64,000 bases of DNA from Malania oleifera (GCF_029873635.1 NC_080420.1:52405457-52469456); one strand, 5' to 3'. Shown: positions 11,436 through 24,227, numbered from the stretch's first letter. Notes: generated by a model from the letters alone, not told the origin. Program-made: numbers and translations.

Positions 11436-11609
11436 ATTGCTTATTCAAAATGTACACAATTTTGGGTTGCATTGGTTTTGTTGTGCATCTTGGTCACTTA
11501 GGTAACCTAGAACACTAATGGGGCTGGCATGCTTGTCTAGGATGGCGAGGTGATTCCTTGGCCATCTCTGTCTCTATGGGAAGGCCTAACCTTTAGGTTA
11601 ATAAGCTAA

Positions 11610-12660
11610 TCTACTTGTTTTAATCATTGGTGATGGTTCCATAAACCGTTACTAATACAAGACTATTAGTGATGGTTTTCATAAACCATCACTAATAATA
11701 GAGAAGAGTCCTCTGTACTTGGTAACTTCTTGACCTTTTTCCCCATCAACATGCTCTTCTCGTTGTATTTTATCTTCAGCTCATCCAAATTCTCATTTGT
11801 GGTATCAAGCACACTGGCTAGGTTAGCCATAACATTGCAGAACTTCACCGTAGATACAAAACTAATACATCGCTATTAGCGAAGGTTTAAAAAATCATCA
11901 CTAATAATAGATGATTAGTGAAGGTTCAGAAAAACTGTCGCTAATAATAGGCTATTAATAACGGTTCTTATAAACTGTTACTAATATTGTTAACTTTTTT
12001 TCGGTCAACAAAATGCATTATTAGTGACGGTTTCATAAACAGTTATTAATACAAAACTATTGGTGACAATTTTCATAAACCGTTACTAATAACATACTAT
12101 TAGCGACGATTCTTCTAAACCATCACTAATATAGTAAAATAAATTATTTTTGTATTTTTTTTAAAAAAAATACTATTAGTGATGGTTTAGCAAATTAATC
12201 GCTAATAATAAGCTATTAGTAACGGTTCTCATAAATCGTCACTAATATAGTTGACTTTTCCCGGTCAACAAGTGTATTATTTGTGACGGTTCCATAAGCC
12301 GTTACTAATACAATACTATTATTGACAATTTTCATAGACCATCACTAATAGTAGACTATTAGTGACAGTTTTCATATACTGTCACTAATATTGTTGACTT
12401 TTTTCCTAGTCAACGAAAGTATTATTAGTGACAGTTTTATAAACCGTTACTAATACATGACTATTAGTAACAGTTTAGAAGAACTGTTACTAATAATGCA
12501 TTATTAGTGACGGTTTCTAAGAACCATTACTAATATTGTTGATTTTTTCTCAGTCAACATGCATTATTTGTAACAACTTATAGAACCGTTACTAATATAA
12601 TACTATTAGTGATGGTTAAATAACCGTCACTAATAAGTGCCTTTTAGTGATGCCTTGAAA
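11610..12660. repeat. CACTA subterminal repeats
   Basis: More than twenty copies of a 12-17 bp motif of the form attagtgacggttt, in both orientations and often as facing pairs about 20-30 bp apart with the arrangement 'aaaccgtcactaata'. Interruptions such as 11700-11850 are non-repeat. In CACTA elements such motifs are transposase binding sites; here that is inferred. Confidence 0.85.
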
Positions 12661-12788
12661 TCGTCATTGATACCCTAAGAAACTTCACTAATATTTTTTG
12701 GGGATAGTTTCCACACGAAAAGTGGTTTCCCGCAATGGTTTGAGCAGGAAAACTGGTTTTTTTCTTCTTTTTCTTTTTTGTAGTGACT

Positions 12789-13745
12789 TATGATAAGCAA
12801 TGCATTTACTTAACTCTTACTCAATGAACTTGCATGAAACAATACTGCAAGAGTTACAACAGTTCCCACCTCAAACACTCCTTATTACTTTATGACTTTA
12901 CATTTGCTTTATTGGATGTGCTTGAGTTCTTCCGATTGAGTGTCTACTTTGATCTTTCCTACTTGAATCTCCACTCCATCTTTGCATTTAATCATGTACC
13001 TTCATATCTTTGTCACGTGTACCTGTACTAACTTAATATGCAAAGATATGTTATCTTGGAACTATTAAATGGGTTGATATCATCAAAATATATCAATTAT
13101 GATTATATAGCCACTAAGGCTAACAATCTCCCCCTTTTTTTATGATGTCGAACCTATTGAGAGTTCACTTGATCTTTGCATTTGAACTTGTACCTGTCAT
13201 GGCTTTTATATGCAAAGATTAGTTAACTTTAGAACCACTAATAGGTTGTTATCATCAAAATATGACAATTAGGATTATGTAGCCGTCAAAGCTAACATTC
13301 TCCCTTTTTTTTATGATGACAAACCATTGGTTTTCTCATAAGATATAATTTCAAGTTCTCCCTTAATTTATGCATATTGTTGAATAAGATGAAATTTTAC
13401 TCTCCCTTATCATATGCATATAAGACATAATTAAATCATTGAACTAGATATTTCACATCTATTGGAACTATAACACACAATATATTATCAGAAAATTCAT
13501 TTAAGATAAAACAACAAACAAAATGAACTTAAGAGAAACAGTTCAAGCAACAAATCTGAGTTTCCATTTATAATAACTTTAGCAACACATTTCAGATTTG
13601 TTCTTAATATACCAAAAGGGCAAAACTTACTTAAAATTTTGATACCACTACACCACTACCAACATACTATTCTCACCCACATACATAACACCAAATAACT
13701 TATTCCCCTTTGATCATCAACAAAAAGAGATACTAATTATCTGAC
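12789..13745 (-). mobile_element. Inverted 3' fragment of a relative of element I
   Basis: On the minus strand this reads from 3' non-coding sequence (near 13745) through two PPT plus LTR-start units (13297 and 13125, spaced 172 bp as in element I) into about 340 bp of LTR ending at the CACTA border. It shares phrases with 10000-10870, such as 'ggtttgtcatcat' and 'gtaactcttg'. It is diverged from element I, so it is a separate family member rather than a recent duplicate. With 10338-10939 it forms an inverted repeat around the CACTA element. Confidence 0.8.
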
Positions 13746-14794
13746 CTAAAAAGCTCAAACCACCTATCAAGACTAGACTTTATGCTATTATTATTATTAG
13801 TATATGTGCGCAATAATAAATTCAAGAACTGTAAGTCACCCCGCACTAGAATCACATGCAAGCCAAATGCAAAGAGATAAAGATTTTATTATAGAAGTTT
13901 GTGGAGGAATGGTTACAACTCTAATCAAATAGGGTGACAATGGTGACAAACAAGTGCACTATAAATGTAGGAAAACTAATAATTAAGATCAAACTTTTGT
14001 GAATATATGGTTTGTATAGCTTTGGCTTTACGGTGGAACTTTTTGATGTATGCTAATAAAAGAATATATATTTTTTATTTTGTGGGCGAGGGACAGTACC
14101 TCTTAGAAACGAGTGCATATCCAAGAGAGCACCAGCAGCTTAAGGAGATGCGAGAAGCCACAGTAAAGAAATATGCCCACTTGTAAGCCCTCTATTGGAT
14201 CAAATTTGAAATTGGATTTTTGTTCTTAATGTGCAGTGTCTGTTTATATTCTATCATCCTTTTCATTGGGAGTAAAGATTATGGAATTTGAGTAGATAAA
14301 AATGTAGGATAAAATTATATTAAATTTCTTTTAAATCTATAGAAGTTTAAATTTAAATGTCAAAATTCATGCTTTAAAACATAAAAATAGTACATGAATT
14401 TGAATGAAATTTAATATACATTTATATTATTTTTTTTTCAATCTACACAAATTTAAAATCAAGATTTGAAATTTGTGTTTTCAAAGGCAAAGAAAGTATG
14501 ATTGTAGTCTTTAGAAAAAAAAAAATACATAAATGGATGAAGGAAGAATCTTATTGAAAGCTAAAAGATCTATTCTCACAAGCTAGTTTGGAGATTACCT
14601 ATACATATATAGTGTTATAATTTATCTCTATCCAAGTCTATAAATGCTCATTTTCTTTAATTGAAATATTCAGAACTTTGGATATCAATGTTATATTTAG
14701 AGATATTCATTTTCTTAAATCTTAAAAGTTTTTTCAATGAGGCGTGAATTAAGATAAATGAGGGCCCTTGAGTAACACACATGGCAAGGGGGGT

Positions 14795-14827
<33 letters not shown>

Positions 14828-15190
14828 TTGTAAGCTACTAATTGACTATCCATTAAATTGAATTAACATAGAGGTACAACTTAGAGTAGTTGATAAAACC
14901 CTAATACCTAGACCGACATTTGCAAATTAAACCTAAAACTGCCAGAGGGATGGACTCAAGTTTATAATAATTTCCGCACACTACATATGAGTAGCACTAC
15001 AAATGAATCAAATCACTCACAAGCAATCTAGGTCCTTAGCTCAATAAAAGCTTGTTAATGATATGAATGAGTAGTGATTTACAATTTCAATTTTAAGGTT
15101 TATTTGATTTGATAAATGAGATGAGCTTGAATATGAAAGAAGCTCAACTTGTTCATGGGTGACTCCATTGTAGGTTTAACTGTGTTCGTT
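13746..15190. other. AT-rich DNA, no gene seen
   Basis: No coding sequence recognised. A T run directly followed by an A run at about 14796-14832 forms a homopolymer hairpin. No transposon termini with target duplications were found. Confidence 0.45.
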
Positions 15191-15199
15191 GAGAGGTTT

Positions 15200-16640
15200 G
15201 CCAAGGCTTGGGTCCTTAACTAACAAAAATAATATTTATACTACCTAATAATCCCAAGTTCATTAGAAAGTAGCGAAGTCAGCTGTTGATCCACAGGAAC
15301 TAAACCATGTAGTTAAACCTTTTCTCAATTAGTTTATTAATGCCTCGCGTAAAAGAAAAGAAAAATGATGGTATTTTTCAGTGAGGGTTTTTCTAACATC
15401 TACTAGAAAGTAGGTAAAATCTAAATTACCCTACTCCTACAAAGCGATGCTTAGATATGAATCAGACGTTGGACGTCGTGCCTCTGACTACATTGAACCA
15501 GATACACTGGATGTCGAGCCTCTAACTACGTTGAACAAGATATACATAAGAGTACTAACCCAAAATTCTCAGGCCAAAGCGAGAAAGGGTCATTTGAGGG
15601 TGCAGGGTAGCAAGGATGCACCAACCATTCGAAGCACGATCGAGGTCTGGAGTATACCCTATCTTAATGATCACACGAACACCTCCACGGATCTATAGCC
15701 AACTACTTCTACCTTGCTGAAACTGTAGTAGTGCTTATCCTTATATGCTATCCTTCATTATAATCAAAGCAGTAAATCAAAAGCAATAAATTGAAAGCAT
15801 GTAAATTGAAAGCATGTAAAGATGACTTCTTTATTGCAGAACAAATTGTCTGTCACTAACAATCACTCATACACAAAGAAAACCAGAGCAGGAATGTAAA
15901 TACAAAAGCATGTAAATCTAAACTACGGTGGTTCTCAATGATGTTCTAGGTTCGTCAATAACCCATAATTAGCCAAAGAGGAACCCAGAGCTTATGTTTG
16001 TAGCGAATATTTATAGGTTCTAGGGTTTACAAGGTTTGATTTCCAGTTTAGGAAAGTTTGCAGCAAATCTCGTGCAAAAGATCATCACTGTTGACCAAGT
16101 CGCTCCCTTGCTTCCCTTGATCGCACCCAGGTCGATCAAGACTCGTGGAAAATCAGGAATTTGAATCTTCAGCACTTTCGACTAAGTCGCTCCATAGGGT
16201 TTTGCTAGTCGAGTTGATGGTCGAAACTTGTAGTATCTCGAACTTCAGAAAATCTCAAGAACTCGACATAGTTGCCCCTCATCGTCTCTCTGGTCGAACA
16301 CTTTCGTCGATACTCTTGGTAGTTCTAGCTTTAGTGTGCTTCAGTACCTCGACGTGGTCGCCCTTTGAGAGTTACTTGGTCGAAGACTTGGTCGATCCTT
16401 GCAGCAATTCTTCTTTAGTCTGAAGTCGCACCACTTGGTTGAGCACAACCTTCTTTTCCTTTGGTGATGTTGAGATATGGATCGAAGATATTCAACTGGG
16501 ACAAGGCATGGCTTACTAGCAACACATATATATAGCAACTGCAATATTTAAAGACTCTGCTCCCATTAGTTTGGTAGAAACTGATAGTCATGAAAGTTTC
16601 TACCAATATAGGTGGACTATCGAAGGTAGGAGCACCAAAT
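15200..16640 (-). repeat. LTR-like block with leftward promoter, family unclear
   Basis: A reversed TATA box (atatttatag at 16007-16016) has to its right, at about 16085-16405, repeated units with gtcgat, gtcgctcc, ctcgac and gtcgaac cores, the same architecture as the LTR promoters elsewhere in the window. Near 15285-15300 the phrase 'gatccacaggaac' resembles, in reverse, the 'cctgtgg' phrase found near the end of the LTR of element F. I could not find paired termini, PBS or target duplications, so both borders are approximate. Confidence 0.4.
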
Positions 16641-16674
16641 TATAAATAGCTAGTGGTAGGATCTTTAGCCTCAA

Positions 16675-16848
16675 TTAAAAGATCCTTATCTTCAAATGAG
16701 CTTTAAAGTCAGCCTTCGGATTGCTCCGTAGCCAACCCTCAGTCTTCCCCTTTTTGATGGTGCTGTTGGTGATGAATTGGGCCTTACATTCCAGTACATT
16801 AGATATGGCCCTCACTTTTGTCTCCTTCAAGTTGTGAATGTACACTCA
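16675..16848 (-). pseudogene. Unidentified open segment, possible exon or gene fragment
   Basis: The minus strand is open for about 57 codons up to a stop at 16675-16677. The predicted peptide has balanced composition ('NVLECKAQFITNSTIKKGK', 'TEGWLRSNPKADF') unlike the low-complexity frames around it. There is no ATG at its start; a stop lies just upstream, and other frames there look like eroded coding sequence. I do not recognise the family. It could be a fragment of a host gene, a processed pseudogene, or chance. Confidence 0.25.
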
Positions 16849-17310
16849 ACTCCTATTTACCAAGGGAATATTTGACGAGGATGATAACAAGTGGTCTGAC
16901 AGTTGTTTTTAACCTTGGATACAAAAATATAGGCAAAATATTAACTTTTCTAAATTTTTTTGGCAATTTTGAATACTTTTGAAATTTTTTGCGATGTTTT
17001 GATGGACCTTAGATACCTTTTTTATTTATTTTAAAAAATAACTTTTTCTTCAAAAAATTTAATATTATATTATAATAATATTTTTATTTGAAAAATAGAA
17101 AATTAAGACAACTGAAATATTTATATAAAAAAAAAAGGTTGGCGCATGGCGCTCAAAACACACCGCTTTAATTTTAGTAAACAAAAATTTACAAAAATAG
17201 CAAGACACATGGATGCACGCGCTTGGCGCATTACTAGGACAACACAATTTCATTGATTTTCAAATTATATTTATATATATGGGAGTGCCCCACTCTAGTC
17301 ATCTTCCTCG

Positions 17311-17315
<5 letters not shown>

Positions 17316-17351
<36 letters not shown>

Positions 17352-17570
17352 TTCTAGTATACATGTATCTAAGTATGTAAGTATGTGTATAGAGTATATG
17401 TATGTATTTATATATCTTTAGTATGTTTATTTATATGTGTAAATATATATGTATGTATGTAAGTATGTGGATGTGTATATGTGTGTGTGCATATTTATAT
17501 GTATATGTGTGTGTGTGTATGTATGTGTGCGTATGTGTATATGTATGAGTGTCCGTATGTGTGGGTGTAT
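17316..17570. repeat. (TG)n/(TA)n microsatellite and degenerate TATG-rich tract
   Basis: A clean TG run is followed by a TA run (about 17318-17350), then about 220 bp of degenerate tgtatgtatgtg-like sequence. Simple sequence only. Confidence 0.9.
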
Positions 17571-18374
17571 TTATATTTGAAAATTTGCACGCATATGGTG
17601 TGTAAGTATACCCGTATTAATGTGCTTATTTGTATGTGAATATTAGGGTGTCTTTTAGTGTGTGCATAAATGTGTTATCATTATCAAAAAAATCCTTAGA
17701 AAAAATTGAAAAATTGTAAAAAAAAATATAAAAAAATCTCAAAAATATGAATTTTCTCTCTTGGTTTCTCAAATCTAACTTTGACTTATGATGAGATAAG
17801 GGGAACACTTTGCTATATAGGATCTTCTTCCCCTAATTCCTATGCATGACAAGGATTTTAACCTTCAAAAGTAGTATAATTTGAGAAGGATTATGGTCCT
17901 GTCCAATAAGGTTAGATTGAACAATCATGGTTGCTTGTTTGAATCTTTATTAGAAAAAAAAAATATTTTCAAAAATACCAAAAAATGTTTTTTCAATGGT
18001 TTTCATGATTTTAAAAGGCCAATGATGAAACATTATTTTTTTCTAAAAAAAAAGGAAAAAAGAAAACTCACACATGTCATCATACATTCAACTCAAACTT
18101 TCATGCGCCAAATCGTCTGTTTTTACTCATTTTATTTAAAGACCATTAATACAATCTTAATGTCTTTTTTCTTTAAACTTTGATTTTCAAGTCAATGATA
18201 CAAGCCCAAAACGACTATTTTCACCATCATCATCATTATAATCATTTTTTTTCCAAAATTAGGTTCTAAGGTCAACCCTTTTTGAAAGCTACATTCTAGA
18301 CTCTTCAAAGTCATGTTGGAACATTCGGACAATGATACAAGAGGACCAAAAGGGGTATTCTCTCTCTCTCTCTC

Positions 18375-18439
<65 letters not shown>

Positions 18440-18759
18440 ATAATTTTTTTATTCTTTTGAAGACACATATACTCAATTGTGGTAACCATTCTAAGAACAA
18501 GTGACGATATGAGATGGTTAGCTAATTACTTTTCTCATGCTCAAATGTATTCCTGAACTTAAACTCTGGTTTTCGTTGAATTCTTCAAGATTTTTCTTTA
18601 TTTTTCCTGTACCTTTAAAATAAAAAAAAAAGTGATGACTCTGTTTTATAAGTTTTTACCTGCTTTACTCCCTTTTCTTCAAATCTCCTTCCCTTTGTCG
18701 GCATCTCAAACAAAATTTGGCCTTGACAAATGTTATAAATATGTGACCAAATGTCATTC

Positions 18760-18796
<37 letters not shown>

Positions 18797-19549
18797 ATTA
18801 TATTTTTTTATGTAGTTTATTATTTTATGATTACCTTCTATCTCACATTTGTTTATTGTACACATACATACTTTTTTTTTTTGTGTATATTATGTAAGTC
18901 TTTTTGTTGGATAAGATTACATTTATTTTTATTTTATTTTTAAAAATAGATATAAAATTAATAAATTTGTAAGAATAGAGGATGTCCAAAATAGTTTTTA
19001 AGCATAATATGGATTAGTACTAAAAATTAATGTAATAAATATAGTTAAGAATATTTATTATATAAAATAAATTTTATATTTTAATTTAAGATATATTGGT
19101 TTTCTTAAAAATTTGAAATCTATTTTTCACAATGTCATTTTAAATTACATCAGTTACATTTCAAAAATTTGCTTTATCTTTTTAAAACTTTTATTTTAAT
19201 ACAATTTTGTAAATAATAGATCAGGTGAAAAAACTAGAGTTTTTTTTTTTTTTTTATAGAAATATTTAAAAAAAACAAAAAACACAAATATAGAGAGAAT
19301 GGGAAAAAAATACGAAAATGTACCCATTCGCCTTTCCAAAATATTTTCCACTTTTTATTTATTTTTCAAATAATTTTAAAAAAGTAAGTTAATTTTTTAA
19401 TTTTAAAATATTATATAAAAATGAATACAATAACAAAAAAATTTTGAAATAATTTACCTTTTAGAATATTAAGAAAAAAAAATGACATCTTACTTTTTAA
19501 TTACGTACAAAAATTATTTAACATATAAGAGTGAAATAAAATTGAATTA

Positions 19550-19586
<37 letters not shown>

Positions 19587-20877
19587 ATAATTTCTTTATT
19601 TCATTATACTTTTCTTCCATTCCATTATTTCATTCTACTCTTATTTTTCTTTATTTTAATAGATCAAGTGACAAAAAACTGTCATTTATTTGTATAATTT
19701 TATGTAAAAAAAAATATATATATTTGTGAAAAACTCGTAAATATGAACTCTGAAATGGTTTATCCATTCTCGTGCAAGGCGCGTGCTATAAGTGCGTGTG
19801 TATCATAAACATGAACCTGATGCATAGGGATCGATGCGAAATACACAAAATCAATGGACACAGAAAACACTGCCGAAGATATGGCAGAGCTCAGGGGAAT
19901 TTTGGCAGTTCTTCGGGATAGTAAATTCAATGGTTTCATACCTGAAATAATGTATGGCTACAAAGATGAATTTTGAGGGTTAAATTTAATATATTTAAAT
20001 TAATTTTATATTATATTTTATTTAAATTTACATAAATTTAAATTTAAAATCTCTTAAAGTAACGATAAATATTGTTATGTCATTTAAATTTTTAGTTCAC
20101 ATATAATAGATTATTATTATTTTTTTAAAATGTGTTTATTTCTAAAAATAAAATAAATATTAAAAAAAACTCATCAAAAATAGGTGGAAGTAGAATTTTA
20201 ATATTAAAGGCTGCTTGGAAACTAACTACTTTAACTTTATAAATAAAATTAGTGTTTGCAAAAGTACCTATTTTAACTATTAAGTGTTTATTTATTTTAC
20301 CACTTAATTAATACCATAGGTAAAAGTCAAAAAACTTAATTTCTGCTTTCAACTCAAGTTCTCCAAATCTTAAAACACAAACCTAGTAGCTAATCTTCTT
20401 AATTAAATAGCATTACTATCTAGATAGATCTCATTTTGAAAGATCTATTAGTGGATAATTTATGGGAAGAGGCAAAGAATATACTTTGTACATGTTACCC
20501 AATCTAGTCATGGATAAATTAGGAGGCTAGAATAATTCTCACTCAACCATTCTTCAATATTAGCTACTAGGCTCGATTTGAATTTGTCTACTCTAAATTT
20601 GACGTGTTCTCAATTAAATTAGTTATGAATTAAAATGAATGTCTCTAATCTCTTAAGCCCATTCTTTAGAGATTTTATGATTCATTTTTAATACTTTTTA
20701 TCTTCTAGACATGATTTGATCGAATAATATAAGTACCATTACTCACAAGGAGAGCCTAAACAAAGTAATGCAATGTGCAGGAGTAGAAGTTTGGACAGTT
20801 CTTTATTGGCTGCATGCACAGTGTTTATCAAAATGTGTTTTGCTGATACAACTATATTTGTAGCTTTTATATAGTTT
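17571..20877. other. AT-rich intergenic DNA with microsatellites, no gene recognised
   Basis: Contains a (CT)n run at 18359-18437 with one interruption, and (AT)n runs at 18763-18794 and 19553-19581. A 41-codon frame at 19854-19976 begins ATG and includes 'AELRGILAVLRDSKFNGF'; its composition is protein-like but I cannot assign it and nothing nearby supports it. The remainder shows no gene or transposon end. Confidence 0.5.
18359..18437. repeat. (CT)n microsatellite
   Basis: Nearly perfect CT repeat with one 'ca' interruption near 18377. It creates artefactual Ser-Leu and Arg-Glu frames on the two strands. Confidence 0.95.
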
Positions 20878-23105
20878 TGAAAAGGAAGGTGTACTCCCAA
20901 GATTGGGGAGGGGGGGGGGGGTGTGAATCGGTGGTTTAAAATTTTCTTTAAATCCTTTTTGATAAACTTTTTCTCAATCCTCTTTAGTTTTAACAATTAC
21001 GCATGTAAAATTGATTAACAATAATAAGTACATCGGAAGATTAAATTAGTTGTCAACCTTAATGAATGAGTACGCTTACTTTGAATGCTTTATGGATTAG
21101 TCAAGAAATATTTTAGCAACTATCCAACAAACCAATCCAACCAAGGTAACCAAGATAAGATTCACAATAAGAAATAATAACACAATCTCAGCAATGCTTC
21201 CAAGATTCAGCTTTTATGTATGTAGCTAACAAAAGCCCTGTTATTAATACACAAGATACACTTGGTTTTTCAATATGAAACACAATAGATATTTCCAACC
21301 ACTCTTACAAAACTCAGATTTCAAACCAATCACTTTCAAGATTAAAGATCATTGTTGATTTTCTTTCAATGATTTTTGAGTCTTGGCTGTTAATCAATCA
21401 ACATATTCCCTTATCGTTTCCGTAATAATATTTGATCAACCAACGTACATATCCCTTTCTGTTTTCGTAATCCCAAAGTCAAATTAATTTTCAGTTTATT
21501 TAATATCCAATCCACATAGTTTATATGAGCAGAAAATTAAACAATCAACCATGCAGTTAATATGAACGGAAAATTAAAGAGAGTAGGGAAGAAAGTGAAA
21601 CGCGAGTTTTACGAGGTTCAACTATACTCACTTATGTCCTCAGCTTAGGCAACACACCTAAAGATTCCACTATACTACTCCTTTATAGGCGGAGCAAACC
21701 TTTTACAACAGTCCTTCAATAAGATAGAGCCCTCCTCTCCAACCGATACCCCACGCTCGATTACACAAGAATTCCTCTTCTTGCAAATCTAATGATCCAA
21801 CAATCCTGAATTGTCACAAAACTAAAAAACAAATGGTGTACAATGTCATTCCCTACAAGAGTTGATTGGTACAATTGATTAGCACAATATACTTTAATAG
21901 AAATCAGTATAGAAAAAATGAAGCTCAAGATAATATCACTTGAGTTCTTTAGATTTGGAAAATCTTAGTTAAAATTCAAATAACCGTGGCTTTAAATCAG
22001 CAAATTCTCAGTAGAAACTTTAGTAAGAGTTTGAGCAAGAGAAAGCTTTTGAGAAGTATTTGCAATATAGCTTAATTGCTATTTGTATTCCTTATTGTTT
22101 TGAAATCCTTGGGTTTAAGGGGTATTTATAGAGTTTATAAAGTGTATTTCGTGTTCCCTAAGTGACTTGGAGTGTTTCCTAAGTTTTCATAAAGTTTAAT
22201 ATTCAAAAAATCAAAAATGGAAACTTCCCGTTATTTTTAAAATTTGAAATCTCGAAGAGTCAGTCGACTGGAAATAGAGAGTCAGTCGCCTGGATAGTTA
22301 AAAATGTAGAGAATTCTAAGACAGTAAGGAGTCGATTGGAAACAATGAGTCAGTCACCTGGGTCCTCTCGGGTTGTTGTTCAGTAGCCTGGACAGATTAT
22401 GTCAGTCGCTTTGGATGTTGACAACTTCGACCAGCTTTCAGTATTTTGGGTATAACGTTCACTATTCAACTCCGATTTTAATGTTCTTAGTATCAACAGA
22501 AAGCTAAGAAAAATTCCTACAACTTTTATGTTGATAATGTTTTAAGATAAAAATCCGTTGATAGAGAAAAGTACACATCAATTCGGATATATAAAAAAGA
22601 ACAGAATTTGGAAAATCCTATTTTGGTACTTTTCATTCCAAAAATAATTTTAACCTTTTTGAAATAACTTTTGATCTTATTAAAAAAAATTTCTAAGTAT
22701 TTTAAAAGGTATCTAGGTTCAAGTAATTAATCTAAGAGTTTCATGTATCCATATTGAAATCGAATGAAGTACTTATAAGAGACTTCTTAAACTTAAGCAC
22801 TCTAAGCAGTAAGTCTTTATGTGTAGCTTCCATTCTTCGATTTGAATTTGGCTTTAAGTTTCATCTATAACTTCATGCTTCAATATACTTCAAGTTTTAT
22901 TAGATCATCTCTGAATCGATCTTTAATACTCTTTAAGCTTCATTTGATCATCTTTTTTTGGAGTATAAACTTTCAATAATCATTGTGAGCACTTGACCTT
23001 GTATTCACATACTTGAGTCCCGAAATATCATCATTTAACCAAATATGTTAAGTTCCTCTAATTTTTTATCATCAAAATAAGATTTTAAGTCTTGTAAGAC
23101 CAACA
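20878..23105 (-). mobile_element. 3' LTR of Sirevirus-type element G
   Basis: A 2228-bp LTR begins TGAAAAGG on the plus strand and ends ACCAACA, homologous to LTRs 1, B, C and E ('gtactcccaagattgggg', 'ttttacgaggttcaac', the 'tatttata' reversed TATA box at 22123-22130, and the 'atcatcaaaa' terminus). A polypurine tract on the minus strand (plus atctctcccatttt, 23106-23119) abuts its right end, so it is the 3' LTR of a leftward element whose body lies to the right. That body is cut by element J after about 650 bp. Confidence 0.85.
22255..22430 (-). repeat. Microrepeat cluster in U3 of LTR G
   Basis: Units read gagtcagtcgactgga, gagtcagtcgcctgga, gagtcgattggaa, gagtcagtcacctggg, ttcagtagcctgga and tcagtcgctttgg. 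They share a common tcagtcg-cctgg form private to this LTR and sit about 130-300 bp upstream (element sense) of the reversed TATA box at 22123. Confidence 0.75.
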
Positions 23106-23756
23106 ATCTCTCCCATTTTGATGATGACAAACAATGAGCAAAAAATGAGTAAGCCTTAAAATGGCTATCTCTTACAATAAGCATTAACTTAACAAAATTT
23201 GCAATATCAAGATCAATTTCAATAAGCATATTAGAATTCATGATCAATTTCAATATTATTCTCATATATCAAGATTAGCTTAATATCACATCATGTCATA
23301 ATTCAAGATAATTATCATGCTCATATATTTCGTTTCATAGTTGAGCCAATATTCATGCTTAGGTATGCAGTGTCATGCTCAATTTTTGCCCCAAAATTCT
23401 CCCCCTTTTAACATCAATAAAAAGGAGTAAGATATCAAGAAAATATATAAATGCTAAGGCAAAGAGCAACCATAAGAAAAAAATTTGCATTCATCATGCA
23501 TAAAAAGATAGACAACAAGTTCCAAAGTAGCATGAGAAAATACAAAAGATTGTATATTAGAATTTTCAATACTTTACAATAATTGAAAATCATGATGTCG
23601 TTACTTAATAAGTCTAACTTCCCCTGAATGAAATGTATTTCATATTCAATATATTTAGAATTTCATTCATGAAGTAAACTACGTATCCATGAAGTATGAG
23701 TGTAAGTATCATGTGAAGCTATGTTTTTAATTTTATCATGTCATGCTCATACTCAG
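23106..23756 (-). other. 3' non-coding region of element G with several polypurine tracts
   Basis: On the minus strand it contains polypurine tracts abutting the LTR (23106-23119) and near 23398-23408 (plus ctccccctttt), each beside a 'gatgatgacaa' or 'gatgttaaaa' phrase. Repeated 'tcatgctcatat' phrases also occur. No coding sequence. The region ends where the Tat LTR begins; the exact junction is uncertain by some tens of bases. Confidence 0.65.
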
Positions 23757-24227
23757 TGATATATCCTAAATATATATGTATAAGGGTCAAAACAATCCAT
23801 CTGCCATAAAGGAGTATTAAGGTGCAGCAGCAATTAGGGCCTTTATCACTAAAGGATAGCTGCTCTAGAGGGGTCAACCCCATGCAGGTCAGAGCGGTCC
23901 ACGTTCGCACCACCGACAGCTGTTATCGGCTCCTTAAAGGCTAGAGCGATTCATTCCCGTGCCATAACTAACCAATAAATGGCCATACACCCTCGAGTCA
24001 ACTTTAGCCACTATAAGTAGGGACTTGGGCAAAAGGCCAAGGTAAGTCATTCTTACTCCAATTTATTGTTGCATTCAACCTCTTTGAAGCATTCCCTTAC
24101 TTAAACATCATAGTGATCCCCCGGAATACACCCCAGGTCCTCCAAGCCTACTTTGTTTTCACCCTTTTTAGGTCATCAGAAGCCGGAGAACAACGTCGCA
24201 GGTCTTAACCATTTTTATCTCGCAACA
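23757..24227 (+). repeat. 5' LTR of Tat-type Gypsy element J
   Basis: The right end (cgcaaca, 24221-24227) is fixed by the adjacent primer binding site. The left end near TGATATATCC is an estimate. A TATA box (ctataagtag) is at 24011-24020, about 215 bp before the LTR end. A short LTR of about 470 bp is consistent with some Tat-lineage elements. No 3' LTR lies inside the window because other elements are inserted downstream. Confidence 0.65.

Larger units (their letters stand above)
10937..12788. mobile_element. Non-autonomous CACTA (En/Spm) transposon
   Basis: The element is 10940-12785 (1846 bp). The left end reads CACTACAAAAAAT and the right end TTTTTTGTAGTG, an inverted match. The 3-bp direct repeat act flanks it (10937-10939 and 12786-12788), the CACTA target duplication length. 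The right part is filled with subterminal repeats based on attagtgacggtt and its complement. No transposase frame is present. The left part contains a captured piece of a Sirevirus-type LTR (11039-11435). Confidence 0.9.

Noticed and set aside
14796..14832. T run followed by A run as a terminator or transposon end
   Set aside because: No paired terminus, target duplication or transcript context; taken as simple sequence.
18289..18504. Arg-Glu and Ser-Leu repeat proteins on both strands
   Set aside because: Both are translations of the (CT)n microsatellite at 18359-18437.
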